Origin: Antedon mediterranea
Lineage: Eukaryota > Echinodermata > Crinoidea > Comatulida > Antedonidae
Direction: 5' to 3'
Assembly: GCF_964355755.1 (NCBI RefSeq)
Contig: NC_092680.1
Location: 18,145,001 to 18,209,000 of the forward strand
Length of the DNA: 64,000 nucleotides
Both the position numbers and the translations under genes were made by a program. The notes under the pieces were generated by a model. It did no database searches, was not told where the DNA came from, and was given only the letters and a program-made list of their open reading frames with translations. Shown here one piece after another: positions 22,045-34,858 of the stretch; the stretch's first letter is position 1, and each line of letters opens with the position of its first letter.

Positions 22045-24597
22045 ATTAACTAGATGGCACGCTCGCTTCGCTCGCGTACCATCTAGGGGTGCCCACAGAT
22101 GGTTCTCGAATACAGTAGAATCCACGGACGGGGACTTTTTTGGGACACTAAACAAAAACGGAAGTGTCCCCCTAATTGGGGTATTCAGAAATAGAGACAA
22201 CAAAACCAATACTGGATTCCATAAAAGACAATTAATTTATGTGGATTAAAGAAATTAGGGAGAAATGGAAATGTATGTACGGGAATTGGGCGGCACGTGG
22301 TGGTGGTGATGGAACCGCAGTAATAAAGTTGATTGTATTTATATATTATAAGAACCAAACTAAATAAATAGACCTAGACATTCTGCGAAATGGAAATCGG
22401 AAATTCAAGCTCCTATTCAGTGAAAAATTAAACTGTAGTCTACCTAAATATTTAGGGCAAATCATCGGTTGTGGTGTTGAAATTCCTGTAAACATTTGTG
22501 TGAACCAAACTGGGTCGAATTTCTGTCATGAGTACTGATTTGTTGGCCTGTGATTTATGACGCCTAAGGGATCTATCTAGACTTATTTTTTAGAATAATG
22601 TACGTACCTGTCAGATACAATTGTCTTGTGTCGTATAATAAATAAGTACTGTAATAGTTACTGAAGTTACTATTACAATCTCGTCAATGAAAACACGAAA
22701 ATGTATATGCACTTACTTATGAAAACGTATACAGTATTATACTCAGTTATTGAAACAGTAGGTTTAAAAAAGTTTCGTTTGTCTGTAAAATGATGTAATC
22801 AAGCTGTTTACATGAGTCTTAATTTATAAGCACATCAATAATAAAATAGTTTATCTATCCTGTAATTGGCGAGATTATGGTCGCTGTTGAATGAAATAAA
22901 GCCAATCGGTATCATATTTGTACAGAAAAGTTTTTGCGGCCGAAGGGTGTAACCTAAATTCGTTGTATTATCGTCAAGAACTAACTGTAAGTAAACTTAC
23001 ATAGAAAGTAGGGTATCATAAATTTGGCCTTAGCACTCGGGGGAGTGGCTAAGATGAAGTCCGTGGGACTACTAAATATAAATTGTAATGAACCTCGAGG
23101 GACATAAATAGGAATATTTCATGTTTCATTATCAATGTATAATAAATGGAAACTGTTTACCGATTCAAATAATAGAAATTGGTTTTTAACATTTTCCGAA
23201 CCTATTGCAAGTTTATTCTCAAAGGGCCCATATATTTACCTACCGTATGTGTTAAACCAAGGGCTCATAAATTTACCTACAGTACTTGTGTTAAACCAAA
23301 CTCTGGCAGACTGAGAGATTGGGATGTTCCATTCATCGCAAATCAATACATTTGTATAATCGTATATTAAATCTATCAAAATAGTTTTTTTTAAAGAAAA
23401 TCGGCCTGTCTTCAACATTATGATGGTGTACTCTAGCAATCTATCAAAATTGTATTTTTTAAAGAAAATCGGCCTGTCTTCAACATTATGATGGTGTACT
23501 CTAGCTGTTAAACCGGTTTTCAGCTATTAAAAACAATTATCGTAGGAGGAGATAGGAAAATGCGAAGCCTCCTCGCTATGTAACATTAGGGTTGAGGGAT
23601 GGGAAAGCGGATAGGTACAAAAAGGAACAATTTTAAAATATATTCTTTATCCACTGAGTAACGAAATATTTTGTTCATGTTTTATAGGCCTATAAATAAT
23701 ATACCTCTAAATACAGTAGGCCTAAAACATTTGCGATTTAATACTTTGTTAAAACTGTCACTGTCATAATCGTTTGAAATATTAAAGTACATGTCACGAT
23801 ACACCACTACGACGTTTATATTTTTGGTAATTATTAATTAATATAAACGTTGAGAAGGAACTGTCAGTATAAAGTTTATTTGTATATCTAACAGTAGAGC
23901 CTATCCACATTCTCAGTAATAAAGTTTATATTTTTATATTACATCTAACAGTACGAACATTCACAGTAAGAAATGTTCGATTCAAATGAAAAATAGTTAA
24001 TAGGTATTTACAGTATTGTCAAAGTATTGCAAGTTTATTCTCAAAGGGCCCATATATTTACCTACCGTATGTGTTAAACCAAGGGCTCATAAATTTACCT
24101 ACAGTACTTGTGTTAAACCAAACTCTGGCAGACTGAGAGATTGGGATGTTCCATTCATCGCAAATCAATACATTTGTATAATCGTATATTAAATCTATCA
24201 AAATAGTATTTTTTAAAGAAAATCGGCCTGTCTTCAACATTATGATGGTGTACTCTAGCTGTTCAACCGGTTTTCAGCTATTAAAAACAATTATCGTAGG
24301 AGGAGATAGAAAAATGCGAAGCCTCCTCGCATTTTTTTGGCGGGTATTTTTCAAGATGGACATCCATTAGACAGTGTATACCACGATCGGAAAACACCCC
24401 TATTTGGGGCAAATCGTTGAACCTAAATTCGTTTTAATCGTCAATAACTAATTATCTAACTCAATTTAATTAGTAAACAGGGTTACATCAGGCGGTTAAA
24501 ATCAGTACCGAAAGTACGAACCAACTTTACATACCATCGAGTGAAAATTCTAGAAGTAAGGCGCGATTTACCGAATTTTGCCCTTACGTAAATTTAT
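22045..24597. other. Unit-1-specific 2.55-kb segment
   Basis: Absent from unit 2, where TTATATTA joins straight to TATAAATACATATATA (41,803). It opens with a hairpin (22,051-22,088). Inside are a stretch with GTGTCCCC...GGGG words (22,130-22,190), about 300-bp direct repeats at 23,203-23,580 and 24,022-24,330, and between them an inverted copy (23,590-23,900) of the 21,050-21,230 spacer. No convincing gene; open frames within it fall in the direct repeats. Confidence 0.6.
22051..22088. repeat. Hairpin with mirror-symmetric loop
   Basis: CTAGATGG and CCATCTAG arms, extended inwards by ACGC/GCGT after one mismatch, enclose a GCTCGCTTCGCTCG loop that reads the same in both directions. Related half-sites at 19,085, 21,435 and 41,175 follow the same ATTCGAGAACCATCTG word. 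Confidence 0.7.
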
Positions 24598-24599
24598 AT

Positions 24600-24609
24600 A
24601 TAGATATAA

Positions 24610-24670
<61 letters not shown>
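24600..24670. repeat. (TA)n microsatellite
   Basis: Nearly pure TA run of about 60 bases. The unit 2 equivalent at 41,810-41,900 is longer. Confidence 0.95.
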
Positions 24671-24671
<1 letters not shown>

Positions 24672-24673
<2 letters not shown>

Positions 24674-24835
24674 CCAAAGGCAAATAACTGAAAAAATGAC
24701 AATCCTGTGGCTGGATCTCAATGGAGATACAAAAAAGTGAAAAGCTAAATCAAAACGATAAAGTAGGCCTAAAAACAGCCAGAAAAGTTAGCAGAGCTTT
24801 CAGGCAACATTAGCCGTTCATCATATATAATTTCT
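24672..24835 (-). mobile_element. Penelope-like B solo 3' end beside (TA)n
   Basis: Same 3' fragment as 12,310-12,540, starting AAATCCAAAGGCAAATAAC next to the TA run, with a decayed core. Equivalent in unit 2: 41,900-42,058. Confidence 0.7.
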
Positions 24836-27190
24836 TTGGGGTAAATTATGATTTAATAATTATAAAACCAAGGACGCTTTATTTTACTGATATTATTCAA
24901 AACTTCAGATAAAACTTCATAAAAGTCTATTTTCAATAAGCTTTCGCATAGAACGTCATTGCACAATGCATGATGGGAAGGGTTTAGGAGCAAGCGCCAC
25001 CTTTTAATAAAAACGTTATATCTGGTGGTGGCGCTATTGCTTCCCATCACGCTATTTGCGATAAACCCATAGAATTGTAATAAGTTTCGGGTATATAATA
25101 TCATTGGATAAATCTTGTCTTTATTTACCACATCGTTTTTATTTTTTCAGTTGTTGGATAAACAATATTCAAGGAAAATGTTTATATATCCTTACAGTTA
25201 ATGTGTTTTTAATAAAGTTATTAGTTTGGTTAATTAATGATGATACGTAACAAAAATGTTTCTAAAATTTGTTTTTTTTTTATCAAAGTAAGACCTTTTC
25301 AAGATAAGGGCTAAGCTTATACAACGCTCTATTAAGACATACTGTAAGCTTAAAGCTTCAGACTATTATACCACCACGGAATAATAATCCATGTCCCTGC
25401 TTCATATCTTATATACAGTAGTCTAGAATATATGCATAATTAAATTAGTGTAGGCCTAGTATAGTATAGTACAATCTTAACATAAAGTATAGCTTACAAA
25501 GGTTGTGTCTACTTAGAAAAGCTTTCTTCCTTCAATATACAGCATAGCCTACTATCAACAAAAGAAAATAGCAAAAGGCCAACACACCTGGCTGAACATA
25601 TGCAAATAAACACAATAAAAGCGAAACAAGTGGCGTACTGCAGATATAGTAGGCCTATATCTATAGTATGTCAACCGAAAAGTTTGAACTTCACAACATT
25701 AAATATTTGGAACAATTTTGTCTCCAACACAACGTTTTTTTTTTCTTATACTTTAAAAATTATGTGTCAATATTGTGCAAAGAAACCAGAACAAGGAAGT
25801 GGAATCATTTTATTTGTATATACTTTTGACTCTATACTACTACTGTAGTATACCAGAAATACTGTACTGTTTATTGTATATTAATTATTTCGGATAATTA
25901 TAAAAAGAAACACTTTTTTTTAAACGTTTCTTATAAAAAATGTCGGTGCAAGTAGGCCCATATATTGTAGCTTCATTTTGAACACTTTTAGAAATCCACG
26001 TAAGAAGATTGACCCAAGTCCACATTTTGCATAACCTTCTCAGGATCTATGGAATTAGATGATACTCTGATACTGAATGTAAAACCTTAACAAATGAGAA
26101 GAAATGTATAAAGTGTTATCTTGTTTAGGGAGCTGACTGAGATTTTTTACTTTTAACCAGATCCTAACAAAAAAGAAAGAAATTGTTACGTTAAAATGAC
26201 AATAATGTTTATGTATAACTAGGCCCTATATTTGTTTTTTTCTTGGTTAAATAACTATTACAAATAGCCATTAAAACAAAATTGTCTTTAGTGCAACGAG
26301 AAAGCATTTATAATATTTGACGTAATATAATTATCATTGATATGTTAATTCATAATTTTGTAGTAAATTCTAGTCCAATACACAAAGCCATGATAAAATA
26401 AAAGTGTGGTTATTAAAATGTGTATTTATCGTAATCAATATGTTCCAATAGTTGATTTCAATTCCATTCAATTCAAAAGACATTTATTTTCCTCTATTTT
26501 AGTTCCATTCTTACGGAGTTTATTCAATCCGCGACACAGTGGCCCGTTTCAGCCTTAAAAATCTGCTCAGCTAACCCAACAACTCGGCTACCATTCGGGT
26601 TTCCACCTGATTTAAACAAATCTTTTATGGTTATCATCAGTTCTTTCAATGTAGGCCTTATGTAATTTTTATTCGATTTCTGACATTAATTTTTTATATA
26701 CTGATTTTACAATTTTCCTTCGATGATTCATGAATATATTTGATTTGATCGTTATTATTTTTAGTGTACTTTAATGTTGCTAACTTCAAGCGTGGCCTAT
26801 GAAAAGGTCAAAATATGAATATCGCCGCCAACGGCAAAGGTTGGGGCAACAAACCCCCGGAAGTCACAGTGATTACATCTTCCGCAGCCGCACAGACGGT
26901 TGAAAATCTACCTATATGAAATCAGCAATTTTTTTTTATAACCATTATAATATATTTCTAATAAAGAAATATGGAACAATATCATATTGGTGGACACTAT
27001 AATGTTACTCAATCTACGTTTTGCAGAACATGTGAGACAGAGGATAGGATAGATATCCAAGGAGGAGATCCGCACAAAAGGGTTGTGTGTTTTAGGTTAT
27101 TTCCGAATTAAGCATAAATAGGTTATATGCATTATCATGCATATAACCTATTGATTCTGTATATTTATTCTTTCCTTAGCACTATTTTGT
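24836..27190. other. End of unit 1 and start of unit 2, non-coding
   Basis: No gene seen. 24,836-25,287 matches 42,060-42,548. From 25,288 it follows unit 1 positions 1-22 and then 609-2,499. Confidence 0.5.
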
Positions 27191-27730
27191 CCGTCAATTA
27201 TCTTGATATCAGTTTCATCTAGCTAAGTCAATTTTTCAGAGTATATTCCTTATGGCCAGGAATCTATGTGGTTATGTTTTGACGATCTATGCGCGATTTA
27301 ACGAAATCACGTTTGTAATCATATCTTCACAATCATGAATCACTTTTAAACAAAATTTGGTACTCATAAATTTCAGGTCATATTTCATCATATGGCAATA
27401 TAATTACGTGCGTAGCGCATATAACGCATGCGTACGCGCGCTTAAAATTTTCAAAATTATCACAATTTATTTTCGATGAAATTAGAGCAATTTTAAGCGT
27501 TTAAAAAATTGCCATGAGTGCGCAGATTTTTGCACGCGCACTGCGCGTTATACGTTAATGCGTACTTTTTTTGTCCGATTTCTGTTGTACAACTTTTCTT
27601 TAATAATATCATCATATTTTATTCACTTTTTAAGGCGAAATTGCGTTATACGAGCACGTCAAAAGTGACAGGCTACGCATGTGTAAGTTAATAAAATGGT
27701 GAAAATATGCTAAATTTTAAAATTAATATA
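27191..27730. repeat. CpG-rich dispersed repeat, unit 2 copy
   Basis: Matches 2,500-3,060 but lacks about 25 bases around 27,285. Confidence 0.7.
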
Positions 27731-28023
27731 GATCGTCAGAATGCTCGGGAACGCCTATTTTTTATTTCATTTTCTTGAAGTGTATGTATCTTATGTATGA
27801 TTTATTATTAAATTAAGAGAACAAAAATTGATTAAGTCATAATTAATTGCATATTAATTTTTTTTTAATTAATTTCGACAATCAAACAAATTATGACATT
27901 TTCTTAGGCCAAAATAACAAACTTAACATTAACTTTCTTCCTTCAAAAGTTCATATATTAAAGTTAAAAGTATATAGTTTGAAAGTGCATCATTTTTTTA
28001 CATTTTTAGAGATGTCATCATAG

Positions 28024-28797
28024 TAAAAAATTATAATTCATTGCGGTATGTAATAATCTCTCTGCACCAAAGTGGTTACTGCATAGTAAATACATGGAGG
28101 AATTTTTCTACAACTTTTTATCAGTTGTGTGTGGCTCGGTGGTCTGTGCTCGTGTCTATGGCATTCAAGGTACCGAGATCGAGTAAGATTTTTTTATATT
28201 ATCCGTATTGTTTGTTAAAATTTATTTCTTAGTGTATAAATAGATATACATGATTTATAATGAAATCTAGATAAAAAGTAACGTATGTCTTTATTATTAT
28301 GTAATATAATATATTATAACAAATGTGGTTTATGACATTATACGCAGAGGGATCTTTGATCGGATTGTGATACCGGCTATTGTATTCGCGTTAGCAATGT
28401 CCTATCATATATTATAAATAATTAAAGATTCTGAGAAAATCAATCAATAAAAATACCTTTTAAAAATCAATTATCTTGATTTAAATCAATGCATATAACC
28501 TATAACTCGTCATAGTGACGAATTAAATCTAGTTTATATATAGATACTGTATGAACTTTTCGTTTCTTTTAATTTGTAATTTCACCAACAACTCATATAT
28601 TTCCTGTGATTCTTCAGCTCTGTCTAATCAAACTGTAGGTCTATGTTACAAAAAAATGTGATTTGCCCATATATGGATAATGATGATGTCATATCACTAC
28701 CACATTTCTGTTGTTAAACTAGTTTGATAGACAGAGCTTTATTTGTATATCTTTGATGACATTGTTTCATTTTTTGTTTTCTCCTAAGGGAGGTGAA
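28024..28797. other. Unit-2-specific 0.77-kb insert with MITE
   Basis: Absent from unit 1, where the flanks join at about 3,355. It contains a foldback MITE of the TACACTATC family (28,616-28,742). No gene seen; a 63-codon open frame at 28,041 has no recognisable feature. Confidence 0.6.
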
Positions 28798-29333
28798 TAC
28801 ACGTACTAAACGTAACTAATTTCAGCTTGTTCATACTTAATAAATCCAGACAAATATTGTTCGGAACCAACAAATATCGGTGGGTGTCTTTGAAATATAA
28901 ATTCGAGGTTCATAATAAACAGTACAACATTTAGATTTAAATCAAATAATATTAGGCCTACTTTATTCATCTTTTAACCATATTTTCTCTGATAGTAATC
29001 AAAATATAGGCCTACATACATTAAAGATGAAAATGGTCCATAAACCCGCAAGGGCTTATAAGATGTGGAAACCATAATAGTAGGTCTAAATGAAGTAAGT
29101 ACATAAAGTGACACAGTAAGCAAAATTAAAACGATTTAGCGGTAATACATAATAATATATAATACATGTTTAGTAAATCATAATAACTAAAAGTTAATAC
29201 ATATTTCGTTAAAAAAAAGATGTTAACAATACTATATTATTTCTACTACATTTTAATTTATAATAAAATTGGTACAGAGTCTGAATTAGTATCTAGATCA
29301 CCGGTGAATAATATTATGCGGCCAGTTATTGAT
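28798..29333. other. Non-coding; possible 3' UTR of gene copy 2
   Basis: Matches 3,360-3,914 of unit 1. No gene seen. Confidence 0.35.
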
Positions 29334-29416
29334 TTAAACAAAGTTAAAATGCGAAGGCTTGGTGATATGCTTCCTTCTTGTGGTAAATGAATGGTAAATG
29401 AATGGCGAACTGTACT
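29334..29416 (-). CDS. Candidate terminal exon of YWTD-EGF gene copy 2
   Basis: Same 83-base stretch as 3,915-3,997, with one synonymous difference (ACC/ACA) and acceptor CTTCTTTACAG. Would add a 27-residue basic C-terminus and stop after the EGF domain. An alternative longer frame through the same DNA is broken by a 4-base indel in unit 1, which favours this shorter reading. Confidence 0.3.
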
Positions 29417-29804
29417 CTGTAAAGAAGTCACACTCGCTTCGGCCTCCGAACGATTAGTGACGTGTGGGTATATAAAACACATTAGATGATGTCAGTGGGG
29501 TTTTATCGCGGGACATGGTTCTTGACCTCGTCTCGGGGTAATGGTATCGAGATCGCCGAGGGCTATATACTGAACTATGCTCCAGTCGAAATGTATATAA
29601 TATGCATTAAAGAAGAAGAATGCATGTCTGTGTACATTATAATGAAAGAAAAATAATATAAATAAGTTAAAGATTTTGGCATCATAAATTTTAGATTCTT
29701 GAGCCAAACGTACCAGCAGGCCTACTCATAATATATTCATTACATTTTCATTATCCGTGTTTTTTTGCTCAGAAAAAAACGTCCCCTTTTTTAGTAAACC
29801 AAGT

Positions 29805-29942
29805 ATAAACAGGTTAAAACAAAATATAAACAGGTTAAAATCAAATATAAACAGGTTAAAACCAAATATAAGAAGATTAAAATCAATATAAACAGGTTAA
29901 AACCAAATATAAACAGGTTAAAACCAAATATAAACAGGTTCC
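29805..29942. repeat. Minisatellite, unit 2 copy
   Basis: Six to seven copies of the 21-bp unit also seen at 4,390-4,630. Confidence 0.9.
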
Positions 29943-30662
29943 GAATTATGACATTAGGTTAATAATAATAATATACATAATCTGCAAGCATGACTAATAC
30001 AATAAATCAAAACCAATTACGAAAGGATATATAAACATTTTCTCAACCATGTGTTTTTTCTAAATGATGAACGAGTTATGGCGAACACCCACAGTATACA
30101 TTAACTGAAAGAAAAAAATAATGTTTTAGGAACTGCATCTTGGAGTTGTGGCTTGCTGGTTATGATGCTTGGCTACCAATCCAAGGCTACTGGGTTCCTT
30201 TCCTATAGTTTTTCTAATTTCTAATGACAAACTACAACTCTACTACAAGACTTGTAATAAGACTTTTTTTATGTAGAGCATCATATGTTTGTCTTGTTGT
30301 GAACGGTGATTGCCACATTTAAGAAGAGTGAATGAATTCGCTTTTGGTTATACTTGGCAATTTGCCAATATTATATAAAAAAAAAACAAACAAAAGTAAA
30401 AAACAGTTTTTATATTTTACCGTTTAATATAAATGTAGTCAAGATACAGAACCTTGTACAGTATATCATAATTTTACACTTGTTTGTGGTTTGTCAATAC
30501 ATTTTGCAATCAAACAATACAAAATACATGCATGAAGTAATTTTACTTTGTGTTCTTTGAAATTATGCTCTGTCGTGATACGGCGTTTAAAAAGAATGGT
30601 GACGAATAAAAACGAATTTAGGCACACTGAATAGAATAATATTTTTTTAAGTATAGGCCTAC

Positions 30663-30785
30663 CTATTTTACGGCTGCTACATGTTGGGCCCATGTACCCA
30701 TTGGCGCATTTGCAGACGCTAGTATTCTCTGTCGTAACACAAGTACCACCATTCAAGCAACCACCGCAATCATCTTGAATATCAG
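30663..30785 (-). CDS. Copy 2 exon 6: EGF domain
   Basis: 123 bases, phase 1-1; six bases longer than copy 1, adding two serines right after the last cysteine (PTCSSRK). Confidence 0.85.
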
Positions 30786-33700
30786 CTGTAATAAAAAAAA
30801 TTAGTAATGGTATATTTAGTAAAAATAAGATTTTAGACTTGTGTCTAAAATGAATAAGGGGAACTTTATGTTTACGACCTACCACCGACTAACCTAGGTC
30901 AGGTCAATCGATGTGTCGTCGGTCGTCGTCTGGACTGGACCTAAGAACAAACGTGTGTCGAGGTGAGAAGCGAGGAAATCCGTCCCATACGCAGTTCAGT
31001 CGTCGCAAATCAAACGCTACGATATTATATACTTAGGTCCATGATTATACTCTGAATTGTTAGACCACGAAAATAATAGTCTTAGTCCATAGTTAAACCT
31101 ACCTGTGAATGGGCCTATATAAAAGCCTGAATATGGATAACTAAATTGAGTAATACTGCTCTCCAATGATTGATTTTCAGTTCTTGTATTAACTCTATAT
31201 ATGCCATCAGTCACCGTTTCTGTCCAGTAGATATAGGGGCCATATATTTCAACATCAATGCAGTAATGACCGTCCAGATCAGCAATTGTTGCTCTGTTGG
31301 TTCCATCAAGGTTAGCTTCTTCAATGACATCAGTTACTGAATCACACCAATACATCTTTCCATCTTAAAGATAACAACAAAAATATATAAAAAAATAATT
31401 AACAATGGGATGAACAAGGGGCCCGGATGTAGTTTAATCCAATAATTCAGTATGTGACAGTTTTACTCTCTTTTTTTTATCTCTAAACAGATAATGCTTT
31501 CATTGTGTTAAATTATAAAGACCAGCGTAATGGAGTTTGTTTACGTTCAGCCACAGGTGGAAATGTCCAGGCATTTACGATATAAACAAACTTTGTCGAG
31601 ATATGTTTTTTATAACAGTTATAGTGTATTTGTTCTTTATGACTGATTTCTAATATTTAAAAGATATAAATAAACTTCCACACATCCTACAAAAGCCGGG
31701 ACTTGTATAAAGGCCGTTGCATAGAAAGAATGTTATCTACAATCCCCGCCTGTCCGTAAATAGGCCAGGGGAAACAGAGAACAAAATTGAAGATAAAGAA
31801 ATACAGTATTACAAAATTGTATTAAAACATTGAATGAGAAACTAATTAACAATTCGAGTATTGATATTGAAGAAATTGAGACAGAAATAGATCTAAACAA
31901 AGGAATTGGAAAATATTTACAGTAAAAAACAAAAGGTGCTTATATACGATCAATGGTTATAAATGGATAGAGGAGTAGCACAAAATACTTCTTAGGTTTG
32001 GAGAAAAGTAATGGATCAAAAAAGCATATAAAAAGTATTTTTAAAAAAAAGGTAAATTATTGAAAAAACCAAAGGAAATCATATGTGAAGAGATAAGATT
32101 CTTTATGAAACTACATTATAAAGGAATGTTGCTACCTGGTCCTATAAAAGAGGAAGGGCGTATAGCACAACTTGCAGATGATACACTATTGTTTGCAGGA
32201 AACGAAAAAAGTATAAAAAGAGGTCTAATCATTGTTAATAATTTCTGTGAAGTAACTGGTTTAAGCTTAAACGAGAATAAAACTAGTGCCAGGTGGATTT
32301 TATAGAAGGTATGTTTGTTGCTCAAGAAAAGTAAAAAATGAGAAAAACAAAAAATATGCACAACTTAATTACAAATTGCTTCTCAGAAGTTTAACAACAA
32401 ATTTACAATTATATAAATGGAATATTAAAAATACAAAAAAATGTGAGTTATGCCATCATGTGATGTAAATGAGGATGAAAAACACATGTTTTTCAAATGT
32501 AAAAGCAATGTCTATTTATGGGAAAAAATCACTGAAATATATAAAATATATATAATATACTAAATTGCTCTATATTCTAAATACAACATAAAAAGTATTG
32601 TTAGAATTAAATAAGTCAGTCTGTAAAAACTCATGGATCATGTTTAAAAATATACTTACACAAGAGAATTCCATGAATGTATTTTTTATTTTTTTTTAAG
32701 GTTACTGTAAACAAACTAATTTGTACAAAAACGTAAATAGTGCAAATAAAACAGAAAAGAAAAAAAAGGGAAAATACTAAAAAGAAGAGTAAGAAGAAAG
32801 CACTGAAAATGCTATACTCTAGTACTCAACTAGTTATTGAGTTGATTTTGATTCTCTATATTAAATTGTAAATATAAATATATGAATGATCTCTTGCTGA
32901 GTTTTTTTACATTTTACAATAACTATTTTTCAAATGGGACTGGTTCGTCCTGGAAACGAAGTGCCATTTCACGTTTATTTTATCTTTGTAGGCGCAGCCT
33001 ACTCCATGACCCAAGGCCCTTGTTACATGGCTGTTCCAGCATATCATATCTGGCCCGCGGCGACATTTGTAAATTGCAATATGGCCCACGGTAGAAACTG
33101 TTGAGAACCTCAGACATAGGCTAATAACTAAAAAATAAAATATAAGTTGTATCTGAACCGTTAACTGATAACACAAGCCCATCTGGTGATGAAAGTGTTG
33201 TCACAATTAGTTCTTCTCTGGTACTCAAGTCATTCAGCTTCGCGCGCTCTATCTTTTCCAAAGACCAATCAGTCCAGTACAGGTATCTATAAAATAAAGC
33301 ATAATGATTTCTCGTATTTATAACGTCCGTGTGTACAGATATATAATACAACTATTACAACCGGAACAGATTAAAATATTCAATTTCATTATTAATAAGA
33401 ACACCAATGGAAATTAATGAAATTAATCAAATCAATGTTGAATTTTGATCTACGTCATTTAAAAAAAAATTATTGTGCATAGAGCAGAGATAGATTGACT
33501 TGAATACGGTAAGTAAACCGCTCAGTAGGTGATTCATTTGTAGACGTTTATAATGAGAACCCACCTAAGCAAGATTTGAACCCGGTTTCTTCTGATTAGA
33601 TAAGCTACATACCCGTTAACAGTATCTATCGCAATCCCACGTACACCGTCTAATAATGTATTAAAAAGAACTGTTCTGCCTGTTCCATTGAGATTTATTA

Positions 33701-34858
33701 CTTCGATTCGGCGTTCTAGCTCATCCGTCCAATAGAGTTTATTTCCAATTACATCAACGGCAATACCACTAACACCTTAATTAATGAGAAATATCATCTT
33801 TATATTATTGTTTTGGGTTAACATTACCTTGAAACATTACCTCATACAGCCTCATATTATGTATTAGGCCTAACCTATATTTTAATTCTTGGCCAAGTTC
33901 TTCTTCACGGCTGTCAATAGTACATTCTACTTGATAATTAATTGAACATAAAAAGAATAATGTCTTGTTCTTACCCGTAACTTCAGTAGAAACCAAAAGT
34001 TTGTGCTGATTATTGGCAAATGAATACGATTCAATTGTATCTCTAGTAGAAGAAGACCAGTATAACGTTAATGTGTTGGGATTATAATCAAGAGCCGTAA
34101 TACCGTCTGGTGTTGGTGACACTGTCTGCGGCAATGCTTCCACAAAGTTTAAAGTTGTGTTTGTCAGACTTATGTTTGAATAATAAATGGTATCTTCACC
34201 ACCCACGAACACAATATCACGTCCTGTAAGACAATAACGTTACATCGAATACAATAACTTAAATAACACAAATACAATAACTTAACACCAGTACGTTCTA
34301 ATAAACGAAACACGAATACAGAATTGTTGTAAAAAACGTTTTTGTTACCTCCGTGCATCCGTCAGACAGCGTAACACAAACTACAAATTATAATTATAGT
34401 TAATATCTAGGCCTAATTTGTTAGGTAAAAAACGAAAGCTCCCTCTATAGCGTAAAACATCCTTCTGTAACAACAAACCTAATTTCTGAAAACACAAACT
34501 TTACTTCAGAAAATAATATATTATTACAATATTAATAGAAGACACATAGTTTATTATTATTAATTAATTTTTTTGTAAGAATTATGGAAATTAGAAAGAG
34601 CTAACCGTACCTTTATGCCTACCGTAACAGAGTTATATTAGGAAGGTAACCAGTTAAGTACATATATTTTTGTTAAAATTATAGTGTAGTTTAATAGTCA
34701 GTTTGTATGATACATGATTATATTTAACCGTATTTATATATTTTTTTTCTAAAAACGCATAATTATATTAAGGCCATGTCTTGAAGTCGATACTTACCAT
34801 AAACGAATCCTATGCGTAACGTCACTAGACACATTGCAAACAATAGAGATGTCATCAT
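30663..34858 (-). CDS. YWTD propeller-EGF protein, copy 2 (six exons)
   Basis: Paralogue of the gene at 5,358-11,078, with identical structure. Exons: 34,798-34,858; 33,975-34,223; 33,613-33,775; 33,159-33,286; 31,103-31,363; 30,663-30,785; phases identical, 328 residues before the last donor. Signal peptide 1-20, YWTD blades about 21-287, EGF about 288-328. It keeps D-G in all four blades (PDG, LDG, PDG, LDG) where copy 1 has VG, PA, NT and NG, and YWTDW rather than YWTDY, so copy 2 looks closer to the family consensus. No stops or frameshifts, so both copies appear usable. Intron 4 is 1.8 kb, shorter than in copy 1. Role unknown beyond likely extracellular binding. Confidence 0.85.
31103..31363 (-). 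CDS. Copy 2 exon 5: last propeller blades
   Basis: 261 bases, phase 1-1. MYWCDSVTDVIEEANLDG and YIYWTE motifs. Confidence 0.85.
31675..32540 (+). mobile_element. L1/Tx1-like LINE remnant in intron 4 of copy 2
   Basis: Includes a part upstream of the reverse transcriptase lost in unit 1 (KWIEE near 31,960), then jumps over the fingers to LLPGPIKEEGRIAQLADDTL with the catalytic ADD (about 32,165), VTGLSLNENKT and the C-terminal LTTNLQLYKWNIKNT with CELCHH. No insertion of the GACCGA element here. Inactive. Confidence 0.8.
33159..33286 (-). CDS. Copy 2 exon 4: YWTD blade
   Basis: 128 bases, phase 2 to 1. YWTDWSLEKIERA and SSPDGLVLSV are close to the LDL-receptor family consensus. Same GTTCAG donor as copy 1. 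Confidence 0.85.
33613..33775 (-). CDS. Copy 2 exon 3: YWTD blade
   Basis: 163 bases, phase 1 to 2. Has YWTDELERRIEV and LDGVRGIAVD, the canonical blade form. Confidence 0.85.
33975..34223 (-). CDS. Copy 2 exon 2: first propeller blades
   Basis: 249 bases, phase 1-1. Differs from copy 1 at Q/E, V/D, GI/KL and the split glycine/serine codon at its end; about three further differences are silent. Confidence 0.85.
34798..34858 (-). CDS. Copy 2 exon 1: signal peptide
   Basis: Same signal peptide and GTAAGT donor as copy 1. Confidence 0.8.

Larger units (their letters stand above)
1..25287. repeat. Tandem segmental unit 1
   Basis: First unit of a head-to-tail array. Its opening bases (AGTAAGACCTTTTCAAGATA) recur at 25,288 and 42,549, and order and orientation of everything that follows are kept in unit 2. 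It carries YWTD-EGF gene copy 1. It is about 8 kb longer than unit 2 because of extra mobile DNA at 6,557-7,440, 7,901-8,656, about 11,270-15,910 and 22,045-24,597, and because unit 2 lacks 23-608. Boundaries come from eye alignment. Confidence 0.9.

Noticed and set aside
29258-29482. 74-codon minus-strand frame as a gene or exon in this frame
   Set aside because: A 4-base indel in the unit 1 copy breaks the frame; another frame in the same DNA fits the splice phase better and is listed as a candidate terminal exon.
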